A stretch of 64,000 nucleotides of DNA from Butyrivibrio sp. X503 (GTDB taxonomy: Bacteria > Bacillota > Clostridia > Lachnospirales > Lachnospiraceae). Position 1 is the first letter of the stretch, and every line of letters starts with the position of its first letter. The notes beneath the pieces were generated by a model. That model had not been told where the DNA came from. It ran no database searches and worked only from the letters and a program-made list of their open reading frames with translations. Position numbers and translations under genes: made by a program. The stretch covers positions 124,001 through 188,000 of the forward strand of contig NZ_RAIQ01000005.1 of the NCBI RefSeq assembly GCF_003625475.1, read 5' to 3'. Shown one piece after another: positions 42,725 to 52,252 of this stretch.

Positions 42725-44011
42725 TTACTCAAAACTGCTAGCTAAACTCATTTGATTCAGATTACATATTTTTTCAAAGATACTTGGTCTTTCTCGGCGG
42801 ATTTTTTCATCGTGCTCACGTATTGTTTTCCAAATAAGCTTGGGAGTCTTGTATTGACTGTATGTTCCGATAAGGCATTTATCCTTTACTAATGAGAATA
42901 GATAATCGAGATCTCTATCTGTGTAAGTAGGGACAAGAGAATAGCCTTGGCTGACTCTAAGATAATCATCTCCATTAAATTCAAATGATTTTTGCCACCA
43001 TGCAGTGTATGAGTTCCATCCTTTTTCGCCATTAAGTTCTGCATTAACAGCTTTGGCGGCGTGGTAGCCGCATAATAATGCACCTTGAGTCTCAACTTCA
43101 ACAAACGCAGCGGCATCACCGATTACAATCACATTTCCTTTGCATGGATTCTTCATGGGAGTAAAGGCTTTTACAGAGCATCCATGTTCTTCAACAACTT
43201 CACTTCCTTTGAAACAATCAGATATTGGACTGTTGGAAATTATATCAGAAAATGCTTTATCCGGACGATAATTTTTGTCAGAAGAAATAGTAACCTCGTT
43301 GTATTCATCACCGAGCAGGCTTGGACCGATTATTACGGGAGCATTTGTATGATATGCTTTTCCGTAAAAAAGATTCCAGCTATTCTTTTCAATACCTTTT
43401 ATCCCTTTAACAACACATTTATAGGTAAGCGCAGTAGCTAAATGCTTGCGATGTTTGTTCATACCTAGTTTTTGGGCGATGCTTGCATTTACGCCTTCTG
43501 CGTCAATTAATTTGTTACAACGAAGAGTTTTCTTAGCATGGTTGTCATTAAAATCGCAGATAGTAACTTCTACATGGGTTCTAAGGTCTTTTACTGCAGT
43601 ACATAGATGATTCATGTAAACCGAGACACCCATTTTTAAACATTCTTCATATATGCCATGGAGTAATTCGCTTTTATCAAATTTATAAGAGAATGGCTTT
43701 TTACCATCGCCAAAAGAAATGGTATTGCCATTAGGCGAACGATAGTATTTTTTAAAAATTGGAACAAGTTTTGAATTATATGGGACTGAAAACCCGCTCT
43801 TGGGAAAGCGAAATGTCGAATTTTCAACAACAATTCCTTCTCCTTCATAATCATCGTCAAGAATCAGTTGCATAGAACAAGCTCGGGAAGCGATATCATT
43901 CATGTTGCTTTTTAGATCAATCAGGGCAACCGTTCTACCCATACCTGCTAGTTCATGTGCCGAAAAAAGCCCGGCAGGACCTGAACCGATAATGATAACA
44001 TCGTAATTCAT
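42725..44011 (-). CDS. FAD-dependent oxidoreductase of the geranylgeranyl-reductase type
   Basis: An N-terminal Rossmann motif, DVIIIGSGPAGLFSAHELAG, binds FAD. The later FAD contact is VIVIGDAAAFVEVETQGALL, where GDAA and the following Gly-rich helix are typical of the geranylgeranyl reductase/FixC group. IDAEGVNASIAQKLG matches the middle motif. Its 428 residues are normal. The gene is AT-richer than its neighbours, which suggests transfer. Substrates of relatives include isoprenoid chains and electron-transfer quinones; nothing nearby decides. AAAGAGG lies before the minus-strand start. Confidence 0.85.
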   Translation of the reverse strand: MNYDVIIIGSGPAGLFSAHELAGMGRTVALIDLKSNMNDIASRACSMQLILDDDYEGEGIVVENSTFRFPKSGFSVPYNSKLVPIFKKYYRSPNGNTISFGDGKKPFSYKFDKSELLHGIYEECLKMGVSVYMNHLCTAVKDLRTHVEVTICDFNDNHAKKTLRCNKLIDAEGVNASIAQKLGMNKHRKHLATALTYKCVVKGIKGIEKNSWNLFYGKAYHTNAPVIIGPSLLGDEYNEVTISSDKNYRPDKAFSDIISNSPISDCFKGSEVVEEHGCSVKAFTPMKNPCKGNVIVIGDAAAFVEVETQGALLCGYHAAKAVNAELNGEKGWNSYTAWWQKSFEFNGDDYLRVSQGYSLVPTYTDRDLDYLFSLVKDKCLIGTYSQYKTPKLIWKTIREHDEKIRRERPSIFEKICNLNQMSLASSFE

Positions 44012-44151
44012 ATTTTATTTACCTCTTTCCTTTTTCTTTTATTGCAGTGGTTAAACCGCAATTGTGTATAAGTATATCATCGATCTGCAACAAAGTATGC
44101 ATTTAAACTGTGTTATTATTATAAAAACCGTATAATTTTTCGGGAGGAGCA

Positions 44152-44973
44152 ATGAATTCTGTAAACATTACGGATGTTGATGAGACAACGCGTTGTAAAT
44201 ATTTCATCATGGGAGCGTTATTGGTAATACCGGTTATCATGATCGCATTTTTTGTGCCAAGCAGCTATTTCGGTGGATTTATGGCAAATGTGATCCTAAT
44301 ATATTTGGCGTGGTACTTCTATTTTTTGATTTTGTCTTTAAAGAATTTGGAAAAAAGAAAGCTGTTCGAGACGATAGCGGTTATAGTACTGATAGTACAT
44401 CTCGTGATAACATTTGTTTATATATATGTGACCGGGAGGCCGTACGGAGAATCGGATGATCCGAGAAATGTCTTATATGTTTTGGCGTCAGCACTACCGG
44501 TTTCATTAATAATCCTTGATCGGTCAAAAAAGCAGATTCTTAGTTATATATCTGTCGTATTAACTTATTTGTTGGAGATTCCGATTTTTCTTTTTTCGCT
44601 ATGGAGATTCAGTAATTTCAACATCTTTAAGCATTTGGGGCTAAAAGATATCATGTTTGGATTCGCAATCAGACTAGATTCAATCATCATCGGAGTTTTG
44701 CTGATAATAGTATTAAACATGATCAATAAAGGGAAACAGGTAAAGACAATCTTCTTTTTCGCCCCGTTTATTATCAGTTACTTGTGGAGCTTTGTATTTA
44801 GTCTTATAAAAGATGGATTGCCTATTTTGACGGAAGGAACCGGAAGAGAAGGCTTTATAAGATGCGTCGAATCCTGCGTTATGAACGTCGGCTTTTGTAA
44901 GTTTACATTCGCAATAGCCATGATATGCATTTATAATAGAATGAAGATGAGAGAAGAAAATGCTGAGACTTAG
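44152..44973 (+). CDS. Hypothetical polytopic membrane protein
   Basis: The 273-residue protein has about seven hydrophobic segments, with first loop VPSSYFGGFMANVILIYLAW and a periplasmic-side loop VTGRPYGESDDPRNV. I do not recognise the family. GGGAGG precedes the ATG. It is divergent from the oxidoreductase gene and 20 nt before the ArsC/Spx-like gene, so it may lead that operon. Confidence 0.75.
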   Translation: MNSVNITDVDETTRCKYFIMGALLVIPVIMIAFFVPSSYFGGFMANVILIYLAWYFYFLILSLKNLEKRKLFETIAVIVLIVHLVITFVYIYVTGRPYGESDDPRNVLYVLASALPVSLIILDRSKKQILSYISVVLTYLLEIPIFLFSLWRFSNFNIFKHLGLKDIMFGFAIRLDSIIIGVLLIIVLNMINKGKQVKTIFFFAPFIISYLWSFVFSLIKDGLPILTEGTGREGFIRCVESCVMNVGFCKFTFAIAMICIYNRMKMREENAET

Positions 44974-44993
44974 ATAACCTAGGAGGACACACA

Positions 44994-45347
44994 ATGATAA
45001 AAGTATATTGCTATTCAAAATGTTCCACCTGCAAAAAAGCCTTGAAATGGCTTGATGACAATGGCGTTAAATACGAAAACATCGACATAAAAGAGAACCA
45101 TCCCGACAAGAAGACGCTCAAAGATCTTAACGCAAAAAGCGGTCTTCCGCTGAAGAAGTTCTTCAACACAAGCGGAATGCTCTACAGAGAAATGGAACTT
45201 TCCAAGAAGCTTCCGAACATGAGCGACGACGAGATGCTGGATATTCTTGCATCAGACGGAATGCTCGTTAAGAGACCCTTGCTCATAAAAGACAAAACCG
45301 TGCTCGCAGGCTTCAAGGAAGATGAGTGGAAAAAAGCAGTGTTGTAA
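44994..45347 (+). CDS. ArsC/Spx-family thioredoxin-fold protein
   Basis: The 117-residue protein opens with VYCYSKCSTCKKALKWL, a CxxC at the first helix, then NIDIKENHPDKKTLKDL and the C-terminal LVKRPLLIKDKTVLAGF, which is the Arg-Pro motif shared by ArsC-like and Spx-like proteins. The CSTC pair resembles Spx and MgsR more than classical arsenate reductase, but the YffB/ArsC reductase branch also fits. It is followed closely by a nitroreductase, so a thiol or redox stress task is likely. AGGAGG precedes the ATG. Confidence 0.88.
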   Translation: MIKVYCYSKCSTCKKALKWLDDNGVKYENIDIKENHPDKKTLKDLNAKSGLPLKKFFNTSGMLYREMELSKKLPNMSDDEMLDILASDGMLVKRPLLIKDKTVLAGFKEDEWKKAVL

Positions 45348-45369
45348 TAATGCGCTGAAAGGAGATGCT

Positions 45370-46038
45370 ATGAACGATATAGAAGCGATCCTTGCAAGAC
45401 ATTCAGTCAGAAACTATTTGGAAAAAAGAATCGAACCTGAAAAGGTTAGACTGATAAAAGAAAAAGTGGATGAGCTCAACAAGGAAGGAAATCTTCATCT
45501 GCAGTTCATCGAAGATGCGGGAGATGCGTACAACAGGCTTCTCAACAAGGCCATGGGCCTGGCTTCCGCTCCGAGCGTTATAGCCTGTGTCGGAAAGGAT
45601 GCAAAAGACTTAGAGCAAAGAGTCGGATATTACGGCGAGAAGCTCGTCCTTTTTGCACAGACCTTGGGACTTAACACCTGCTGGGCGGGAACCTTCAACC
45701 GCAAGAAGATTGCAGATGAGGTTTTGGACGGTGAGCGACTTGTGATATCCATCGCGATCGGATACGGCAAGAATCAAGGCAATCCTCATAAGTCAAAAGA
45801 CATTTCGCAGTTATGCGAAGCGCCCGGCAGCAGACCTGAGTGGTTCGACAAAGGGATGGAGATGGCTCTTTTGGCGCCCACTGCGATCAATCAGCAGAGA
45901 TTCCTTATCAAACTAAAAGACGACGAAACGATAGAATTCGTTGACAAAGGCGGCCCCTTCAGCCAAGTGGACATCGGAATTGTAAGACGCCACTTTGAAA
46001 TCGGGGCGGGGAAAACACAGCCCGCTGCAAAAAATTAA
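45370..46038 (+). CDS. Nitroreductase-family flavoprotein
   Basis: ATG 45370 has AAAGGAG 6 nt ahead; an earlier frame start overlaps the previous gene. The N-terminus RHSVRNYLEKRIE is the FMN-binding RxSxR motif of nitroreductases. LGLNTCWAGTFNRKKI and ISIAIGYGKNQGNPHK complete the fold, and MEMALLAPTAINQQRF is the second FMN contact. The arrangement is that of the TM1586-like nitroreductase family of 220-250 residues. Natural substrates are unknown. It lies 22 nt after the ArsC/Spx-like gene and probably shares its transcript. Confidence 0.9.
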   Translation: MNDIEAILARHSVRNYLEKRIEPEKVRLIKEKVDELNKEGNLHLQFIEDAGDAYNRLLNKAMGLASAPSVIACVGKDAKDLEQRVGYYGEKLVLFAQTLGLNTCWAGTFNRKKIADEVLDGERLVISIAIGYGKNQGNPHKSKDISQLCEAPGSRPEWFDKGMEMALLAPTAINQQRFLIKLKDDETIEFVDKGGPFSQVDIGIVRRHFEIGAGKTQPAAKN

Positions 46039-46054
46039 ATTTCACAAAATCTAA

Positions 46055-46117
46055 TTGACAAATACCCTAAGGGGGTATATATTAATCTCAAAAGATTGGT
46101 ATACCCCTCTAGGGTAT
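46055..46117 (+). promoter_or_regulatory. Copper-responsive promoter with two CsoR-type operators
   Basis: TTGACA (46055-46060) and TATATT (46078-46083) are separated by exactly 17 bp, and that spacer is filled by ATACCCTAAGGGGGTAT (46062-46078). A second site, ATACCCCTCTAGGGTAT, lies at 46101-46117. Both match the known CsoR operator type (ATACCCC-GGGGTAT). Confidence 0.88.
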
Positions 46118-46159
46118 TTTTGTACTCAAAAAAGATACACTGTTCGGTAGGAGGAAGAT

Positions 46160-46513
46160 ATGGCAAGGAAGAAGGAAAACGCAGAAGACATGCACGAAAT
46201 GGAAGAGATAAGCACAAGCTGCCCGCACTGCTCTGCTAAGCATAAAGACAGAGAAGATAAGGAGAAAAAAGATCTCATAAACAGGCTGAAACGAATTGAG
46301 GGACAGGTGCGAGGTGTTGAGGGCATGCTTGAAAACGATGCCTATTGCACGGATATTCTGGTGCAGGTATCAGCGATCACTTCGGCGCTCAACAGCTTCA
46401 ATAAGGTTCTTCTTGCCAATCACATGAAATCATGTGTGGCAAACAACATTCGTGAAGGCAACGACGAGATCATTGATGAGCTTGTTGTTACGCTTCAGAA
46501 GCTTATGAAGTAA
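46160..46513 (+). CDS. csoR: Copper-sensing repressor CsoR
   Basis: The 117-residue protein has the CsoR core DLINRLKRIEGQVRGVEGML, a Cys in AYCTDILVQ, and His-x3-Cys in NHMKSC, the three Cu(I) ligands (C-H-C). The first 35 residues are an extra segment with another Cys pair (SCPHCSAKHKD), unusual for CsoR and possibly a metal-capturing tail. Cu(I) binding should release the two operators upstream and turn on the copper ATPase that starts 15 nt later. GGAGG precedes the ATG. Confidence 0.93.
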   Translation: MARKKENAEDMHEMEEISTSCPHCSAKHKDREDKEKKDLINRLKRIEGQVRGVEGMLENDAYCTDILVQVSAITSALNSFNKVLLANHMKSCVANNIREGNDEIIDELVVTLQKLMK

Positions 46514-46528
46514 ATGTAGGTAAAAGAT

Positions 46529-49087
46529 ATGGAACAATACAACGTAACAGGTATGAGCTGTGCTGCATGCCAGGCCAGAGTTGAAAAGGCGGTAAGCGCG
46601 ATCGACGGAGTCGAGAGCTGCGCGGTAAGCCTTCTCACAAACTCGATGGGCGTTGAAGGCAGCGCATCAAGCGAAGAAATAATAAAAGCGGTGGAAGCCG
46701 CAGGATACGGAGCAAGCCTTAAATCGTCGGCGTCTAAGGCAGCAGGAACTAATGCTTCGGATGCAAGCGAGGATTCTCTAAAAGATACAGAGACTCCCAA
46801 GTTAAAAAAGAGGTTGATCGCTTCGATAGTTCTTTTGATCCCTCTTATGTACGTGTCGATGGGACATATGCTGTGGGATTGGCCGTTGCCCGGATTCTTA
46901 AACGGAAACCATGTGGCGATGGGGCTGTACCAGCTCCTGATAGCTGGCCTTATCATGGTCATAAATCAGAAGTTTTTCATAAGCGGTTTCAGAGGTCTTC
47001 TTCACAGATCACCCAACATGGACACACTCGTTGCGCTCGGAGCCACAGCTTCTTTTGCGTACAGCGTATATGCGCTTTTTGCGATGACCGGCGCCGTGCT
47101 CGAAGCAGATACCGATAAGGTCAGGTACTTCATGGATCAGTTCTATTTCGAATCTGCGGCGACAATACTTACGCTTATCACGGTCGGAAAAACGCTAGAA
47201 GCAAAGTCAAAAGGAAAAACGACCGACGCGCTTAAGTCACTTATGAAGATGGCGCCTAAGACCGCTGTCCTTTTAAAGGACGGCGTGGAAAAAGAGGTTT
47301 CGATCGAGGAAGTTAAAGTTTCAGACAAGTTCGTTGTAAGACCCGGCGACAGTATACCCGTGGACGGTATCGTGACTGAGGGCGAGAGCGCGGTGAATGA
47401 ATCCGCACTTACGGGTGAGAGCATTCCTGTGGAAAAACAAGTCGGAGACAAGGTGTCCGCAGCAACGATAAACACCTCCGGATACATGGTCTGCGAGGCA
47501 ACAAGAGTCGGAGAGGACACAACGCTTGCGGGGATCATCCGCATGGTGAGCGATGCAGCAGCGACCAAGGCACCTATCGCCAAGATCGCTGACAGAGTTT
47601 CAGGCGTATTTGTTCCGGTTGTCATTGCGATAGCGATCATAACCTTTATCGTCTGGCTTCTTGTCGGACAGACCTTCGGCTATGCCATCGCTAGAGCAGT
47701 ATCGGTGCTTGTTATAAGTTGCCCTTGTGCACTTGGGCTTGCAACTCCCGTTGCGATCATGGTCGGAAACGGCGTCGGAGCAAGAAGCGGAATATTGTAC
47801 AAGACAGCAGCTTCGCAAGAGCTTGTCGGAAAGACACAGATCGTTGCGCTTGATAAGACAGGAACGATAACAACAGGGATCATGCAGGTTACAGACATTA
47901 TCCCGACGAAAGGATCAGATAAAGAGGAACTTCTTAAGATCGCTTATTCACTTGAAGCTAAGAGTGAACATCCTATCTCGAAGGCGATCGCGACAAGCGC
48001 CGAGGAACAGGGGATCAAGCTTGAAGAGACAAAAGAGTTTGAGGCTTTGTCCGGAAACGGTTTAAGAGCTAAACTTGGTGACAGCGTGGTTGCAGGCGGA
48101 AATGCTAAGTTTATAGAGACGATCGCAGGTGACGCCGTCGCTTCACATAAAAGTACAATGGATGAGCTTGCTAAGCAGGGCAAGACGCCGGTTCTTTTTA
48201 CCGTGAATAATGAACTTATCGGCATTATAGCCGTTGCGGATACGATAAAAGAGGATTCGGCAGAGGCAATCTCTCAGCTTAAGGAAATGGGAATCCACGT
48301 CGTGATGCTTACCGGAGACAACAAGATAACAGCCAAGGCGATCGCGGATCAGGCAGGTGTTGACGAAGTTGTCGCAGAAGTTTTGCCTGACGGAAAAGAG
48401 TCTGTGGTAAAAGAGCTTATGACTCAGGGCAAGGTTGCCATGGTCGGAGACGGGATCAATGATGCGCCTGCACTTACCCGCGCGGACATAGGGATCGCGA
48501 TAGGAGCAGGAACAGATATTGCCATAGATGCAGCGGACGTCGTTCTTATGAAGGGAAGCCTTCTTGATGTTGCGGCAGCTATAAGGGTCTCAAGAGCGAC
48601 TCTTAAGAACATAAAAGAGAATTTATTCTGGGCATTCTTTTACAACGTCGTCGGAATCCCGCTCGCGGCAGGCTGCTATGTAGCTGCATTCGGCTGGACA
48701 CTCAACCCGATGTTCGGCGCCGCAGCAATGGGACTTTCAAGCTTCTGTGTAGTATCCAATGCGCTTAGACTGAATCTTCTCAAGGTATATGACAGCACGA
48801 AAGATAAAGCGATAAAACTCCCGCTTACAGGGAATTTGATAGAAAAATCAACCAATGATGAAATAGAAAAGGAGAACAAGCAAATGAATATCACAGTTAA
48901 CGGAATGATGTGCGCACACTGCGAGGCACACGTAAAAAAGGCACTTGAGGCGATCGATGGAATTACAACAGCTACAGCTTCTCACGAGAAGAATCTTGTA
49001 ACTATAGAAACCACCAAGGACATCGACGAAGCACTCATCAAAGCAGCTGTTGAAGAAGCAGGCTACGAGTACGGCGGAAAAGCCTGA
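46529..49087 (+). CDS. copA: Cu(I)-exporting P1B-type ATPase with a fused C-terminal CopZ-like domain
   Basis: The 852-residue pump begins with a heavy-metal domain ([14 protein letters not shown], residues 7-20). The transport core has the intramembrane CPC at 398-400 ([11 protein letters not shown]), the phosphorylated Asp in DKTGT at 442, [10 protein letters not shown], and a final membrane pair with [16 protein letters not shown]. These are the copper-specific P1B-1 residues. After the last membrane helix the chain continues through a linker into a second metal domain (residues 786-852; [14 protein letters not shown]). Most CopA proteins have no C-terminal metal domain; here a copper chaperone seems fused in frame. 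It is coupled to csoR. Confidence 0.95.
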   Translation: MEQYNVTGMSCAACQARVEKAVSAIDGVESCAVSLLTNSMGVEGSASSEEIIKAVEAAGYGASLKSSASKAAGTNASDASEDSLKDTETPKLKKRLIASIVLLIPLMYVSMGHMLWDWPLPGFLNGNHVAMGLYQLLIAGLIMVINQKFFISGFRGLLHRSPNMDTLVALGATASFAYSVYALFAMTGAVLEADTDKVRYFMDQFYFESAATILTLITVGKTLEAKSKGKTTDALKSLMKMAPKTAVLLKDGVEKEVSIEEVKVSDKFVVRPGDSIPVDGIVTEGESAVNESALTGESIPVEKQVGDKVSAATINTSGYMVCEATRVGEDTTLAGIIRMVSDAAATKAPIAKIADRVSGVFVPVVIAIAIITFIVWLLVGQTFGYAIARAVSVLVISCPCALGLATPVAIMVGNGVGARSGILYKTAASQELVGKTQIVALDKTGTITTGIMQVTDIIPTKGSDKEELLKIAYSLEAKSEHPISKAIATSAEEQGIKLEETKEFEALSGNGLRAKLGDSVVAGGNAKFIETIAGDAVASHKSTMDELAKQGKTPVLFTVNNELIGIIAVADTIKEDSAEAISQLKEMGIHVVMLTGDNKITAKAIADQAGVDEVVAEVLPDGKESVVKELMTQGKVAMVGDGINDAPALTRADIGIAIGAGTDIAIDAADVVLMKGSLLDVAAAIRVSRATLKNIKENLFWAFFYNVVGIPLAAGCYVAAFGWTLNPMFGAAAMGLSSFCVVSNALRLNLLKVYDSTKDKAIKLPLTGNLIEKSTNDEIEKENKQMNITVNGMMCAHCEAHVKKALEAIDGITTATASHEKNLVTIETTKDIDEALIKAAVEEAGYEYGGKA
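48867..48886 (+). promoter_or_regulatory. Internal ribosome site and start codon for a free CopZ-like protein
   Basis: AAAAGGAG (48867-48874) lies 9 nt before the in-frame ATG 48884, exactly where the CopZ-like domain begins ([13 protein letters not shown]). Translation from here would give a 67-residue soluble copper chaperone in addition to the full pump. Confidence 0.6.
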
Positions 49088-49237
49088 GCCGGATGCACTT
49101 TGGGGAAGGGTTAATGGTCCATTTTAAAATCAGGTAAAAAAAGTTATATTTTAGGTAAAAAAAATACGTATTAAACGATCTGCTTTAGATGCAAAGTATA
49201 AGTGTATTGAATAACCTTATTTGTAAAGGAGGACGGT

Positions 49238-50536
49238 ATGAAAAAAAGATTGGCGGCGATATTGATCGCTACATTTACACTGTGCAGCATCTTAAGCGGA
49301 TGTGGAAAAACTACCGATTCATCAGCTCCTACAGGTGCCGATGATAGTGCGAAAGCCGGTGGTGCACAAACTTTAAAGATATGGTCTATTGCAACGGAGG
49401 GAGATTCGTCTCATCATGCTTATGAGGCAGCTATCGCTGATTATATGAGTGCACATCCCGATGTGACTGTTGAGATGGAAACCTTCGAAAACGAGTCTTA
49501 TAAAACCAAGATCAAAACCGTTGCCGCTTCGGATGAATTACCCGATATTTACTTTACTTGGGGCGGCGGATTTTCACAGCCTTTTGTTGAGGCAGGCAAG
49601 GCTTTGAATCTGGATTCTTATTACACTGATTATCAGGATGAATTACCACAGGGAACTATGTCATATGCTACCTACGACGGATCTGTATATGGCGTTCCCT
49701 ACGTGGTTTCTATTTCAGGAATTTTCTATAACAAAAAAATGTTTGAACAATATGGTCTTAGCGAGCCCAAAACCTGGGACGATCTGATGAACGTTACCAA
49801 AACTTTTTTGGATAACGGAATCACTCCTTTTGGTGTAAGCGTTAAGGAAGCATGGGTTATGGCAATGTTTAACGATGCACTCACTCTTAAGTGTGTAGGA
49901 CCTGAGATGCTTGATAAGGCATTTACAGGAAGCGGAACAGGATACGAAGATGCAGGATTTACGGATGCAGCTGAGAAGCTCAGCGAGCTCTTTAAGATGG
50001 GAGCATTTGATAAAAATGCGGCTGCACTTTCAAATGACGAAGCAGTTTCGGAATTTTTGGCAGGAACAGTTCCTATGTATGTGACAGGAGCATGGCTTGA
50101 TGGTTCGATCCAATCCGGAGCAGAGAATCCCGATGACTTCTCATTCATGCCTTTCCCCGCATGTAGCGATCAGGCTGTTCTTGAGGACTCAATGGGCGGA
50201 GCTCAGGATATGTTGATGGTAAATCCCAAAACAAAGGATGCCGATCTTGCTGCAAACGCTGCTTTTGAGATAGCTAAGAGCCTGTCCAAGTACGGATATC
50301 AGGATGGTGCCGGTCTGGCAGCTTGGAAAGTTGATTATGAAGTGGAAGGACAGAGCCCTATTTCCGAGCGCATGGCAGAGTGCGTAAACGAGGCAAACTC
50401 ACTGACAGTTTGGTCCGGAACACTCATGAGCGCAGAGGATTATACAGATTATCAGTCTGCTCTTCAGGAGTTCTTTGTTGGCAACATAGATTCAAAGACA
50501 TTTGTTGAAACAATGAATAAGATGTTGACAGAGTAG
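49238..50536 (+). CDS. ABC transporter sugar-binding lipoprotein (family 1)
   Basis: A lipoprotein signal with lipobox LSGC (Cys 22) is followed by a Ser/Thr/Ala linker and a family 1 extracellular binding domain: LKIWSIATEG, then HPDVTVEMETFENESYKTKI, and ELPDIYFTWGGGFSQPFVEAGK. GVPYVVSISGIFYNKKMFEQ is the typical hinge. It captures an oligosaccharide for the two permeases that follow. AAAGGAGG precedes the ATG. With the YesMN pair downstream and GH10 nearby, xylo-oligosaccharides are a reasonable but unproven substrate. Confidence 0.92.
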   Translation: MKKRLAAILIATFTLCSILSGCGKTTDSSAPTGADDSAKAGGAQTLKIWSIATEGDSSHHAYEAAIADYMSAHPDVTVEMETFENESYKTKIKTVAASDELPDIYFTWGGGFSQPFVEAGKALNLDSYYTDYQDELPQGTMSYATYDGSVYGVPYVVSISGIFYNKKMFEQYGLSEPKTWDDLMNVTKTFLDNGITPFGVSVKEAWVMAMFNDALTLKCVGPEMLDKAFTGSGTGYEDAGFTDAAEKLSELFKMGAFDKNAAALSNDEAVSEFLAGTVPMYVTGAWLDGSIQSGAENPDDFSFMPFPACSDQAVLEDSMGGAQDMLMVNPKTKDADLAANAAFEIAKSLSKYGYQDGAGLAAWKVDYEVEGQSPISERMAECVNEANSLTVWSGTLMSAEDYTDYQSALQEFFVGNIDSKTFVETMNKMLTE

Positions 50537-50544
50537 GTGTTAAC

Positions 50545-51420
50545 ATGGATAAAGTCAGACACAACAAGGGGGCAGCAATTATATTGCTGCTCCCTGCAAT
50601 AATATTATTTGTATCCATTATCATCATACCTATTATATGTTCCGGGTATTACAGTCTTACGGAATGGGACGGAATAAGGGATAAAGTATTTATCGGTTTT
50701 TCCAACTACCGTGAATTGTTCGAGGGAGAAGTTTTACGCGGTTCTATTAAAAACATGCTTCTACTGGCTCTGTGCGCTGTAGGTATCCAGCTTCCTCTCG
50801 CTCTTGTTTTTGCGATCCTGATATCAGGAGGAATAAAGGGCGAAAAGATGTATATGACGGTATTCTTTATTCCTGTTATGCTTTCGACAGTTGTGATCGG
50901 TCAGCTTTGGCTCAAGATATATAACCCGTCTCACGGGTTGTTAAATGGGATCTTAAGCATGATAGGTCTTGAGAATTATGCGGATTCTTGGCTTGGCAAT
51001 CAGGGAAAAGTACTGGCGGCAGTCTTTGTCCCGATGATATGGCAATATGTCGGATACCATATGCTGTTAATGTATGCAGGTATCAAATCCATCAACTCAG
51101 AGATAATAGAAGCTGCCAAAATAGATGGAGCGAACGGATTTCAGATTGCATGTCGCATAACAATACCAATGCTCATGCCGGTGCTTGAAGTATGTACTAT
51201 CTTTGCGGTTACCGGTGCATTTAAGTCCTTCGATCTTATCTACATTCTTACGGGAGGCGGCCCTGCGCATGCTTCGGAAGTTCCGAGTACATTGATGTTT
51301 ACTGAGATCTTTCAAAAGAACCATTATGGTGTCGGTAGCGCGATAGCTATTTTTATAATACTGATATGCTTCACTTCTGCCATCATTATCAAACGTATTT
51401 TTAAACGTTGGGAGGTGTGA
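50545..51420 (+). CDS. Sugar ABC transporter permease (MalF/LacF-like)
   Basis: A 291-residue protein with six membrane segments. The EAA loop that docks the ATPase is EIIEAAKIDGANGFQIACRI with ITIPMLMPVL after it. The first extracytoplasmic loop has YYSLTEWDG, usual for the CUT1 carbohydrate family. It starts 8 nt after the binding protein and its end overlaps the next ribosome site. No ATPase gene is present in this operon, so a shared MsmK/MsiK-type ATPase elsewhere must power it. Confidence 0.93.
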   Translation: MDKVRHNKGAAIILLLPAIILFVSIIIIPIICSGYYSLTEWDGIRDKVFIGFSNYRELFEGEVLRGSIKNMLLLALCAVGIQLPLALVFAILISGGIKGEKMYMTVFFIPVMLSTVVIGQLWLKIYNPSHGLLNGILSMIGLENYADSWLGNQGKVLAAVFVPMIWQYVGYHMLLMYAGIKSINSEIIEAAKIDGANGFQIACRITIPMLMPVLEVCTIFAVTGAFKSFDLIYILTGGGPAHASEVPSTLMFTEIFQKNHYGVGSAIAIFIILICFTSAIIIKRIFKRWEV

Positions 51421-51422
51421 CA

Positions 51423-52250
51423 GTGAAGGAAAAGATAGCAAAAAAGATTAAGCACATTATCCTTATCATATGGTTGGTATTGTGTATATTTCCGCTATAT
51501 TGGTTGTTGGCATTTTCGCTAAAAAACAACAATGAGATTTTTAACGGAAATCCTCTGGCACTTCCTAAGGTGTGGCAGTTTGAAAATTATAAGAGCGCTA
51601 TGTCGGTAGGAAACGTGCTCGTATATTTTAGAAACAGCATTTTTGTAACGGCACTTACGATAGTGATCGTGATCATCACTTCGGTTATGGCTTCCTATGC
51701 GCTCAGCAGACTTATATTTGTCGGAAGAAAGATGTTAAATATACTGTTTGTACTGGGACTTACGATCCCGATACATGCTGCGCTGTTGCCTGTTTTTTTG
51801 ATACTGCAGAAAATAGGATTTCTTAACTCATATGCATCGCTTATAATCCCTTATTCTGCCTTTGCATTATCTATGGCAATACTTATATGCAACAGTTTTA
51901 TGGCGGGTATCCCTTACGAACTGGAGGACGCTGCCTGCATTGACGGATGCGGAACCTTGGGGATCTTCTTTAGGGTAATTGTTCCGCTGATGAGACCTGC
52001 ACTTTCTACCATAGCTATTTTTACATTTCTTCAGGCGTGGAATGAATTGATGTTTGCAACTGTATTTATAAGCGATTCTCAGCATAGAACACTCACAGTT
52101 GGTATCCAAACACTTGCAGGCACTTATTCGACCAATTGGGGGCCCATAGGTGCAGCCCTTGCAATTGCAACATTCCCGACAATTGTAGTATATTTATTCA
52201 TGAGTAACAAAGTTCAGCAAAGCCTCATTGCAGGAGCTGTGAAGGGGTGA
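51423..52250 (+). CDS. Sugar ABC transporter permease (MalG-like)
   Basis: GTG 51423 is preceded by GGGAGG 7 nt away, so I prefer it over the TTG at 51408. The 275-residue protein has six membrane segments with first loop LAFSLKNNNEIF and the EAA loop ELEDAACIDGCGTLGIFFRV, then IVPLMRPAL. It pairs with the preceding permease as the inner-membrane pore of a CUT1 importer. Its stop overlaps the next gene's upstream GTG; the kinase gene follows with no gap. Confidence 0.92.
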   Translation: MKEKIAKKIKHIILIIWLVLCIFPLYWLLAFSLKNNNEIFNGNPLALPKVWQFENYKSAMSVGNVLVYFRNSIFVTALTIVIVIITSVMASYALSRLIFVGRKMLNILFVLGLTIPIHAALLPVFLILQKIGFLNSYASLIIPYSAFALSMAILICNSFMAGIPYELEDAACIDGCGTLGIFFRVIVPLMRPALSTIAIFTFLQAWNELMFATVFISDSQHRTLTVGIQTLAGTYSTNWGPIGAALAIATFPTIVVYLFMSNKVQQSLIAGAVKG

Positions 52251-52252
52251 TT

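Noticed and set aside
44994-45347. Arsenate reductase belonging to the ArsR operon
   Set aside because: It lies 12 kb away with a nitroreductase, and its CSTC motif fits Spx/YffB-like proteins at least as well.
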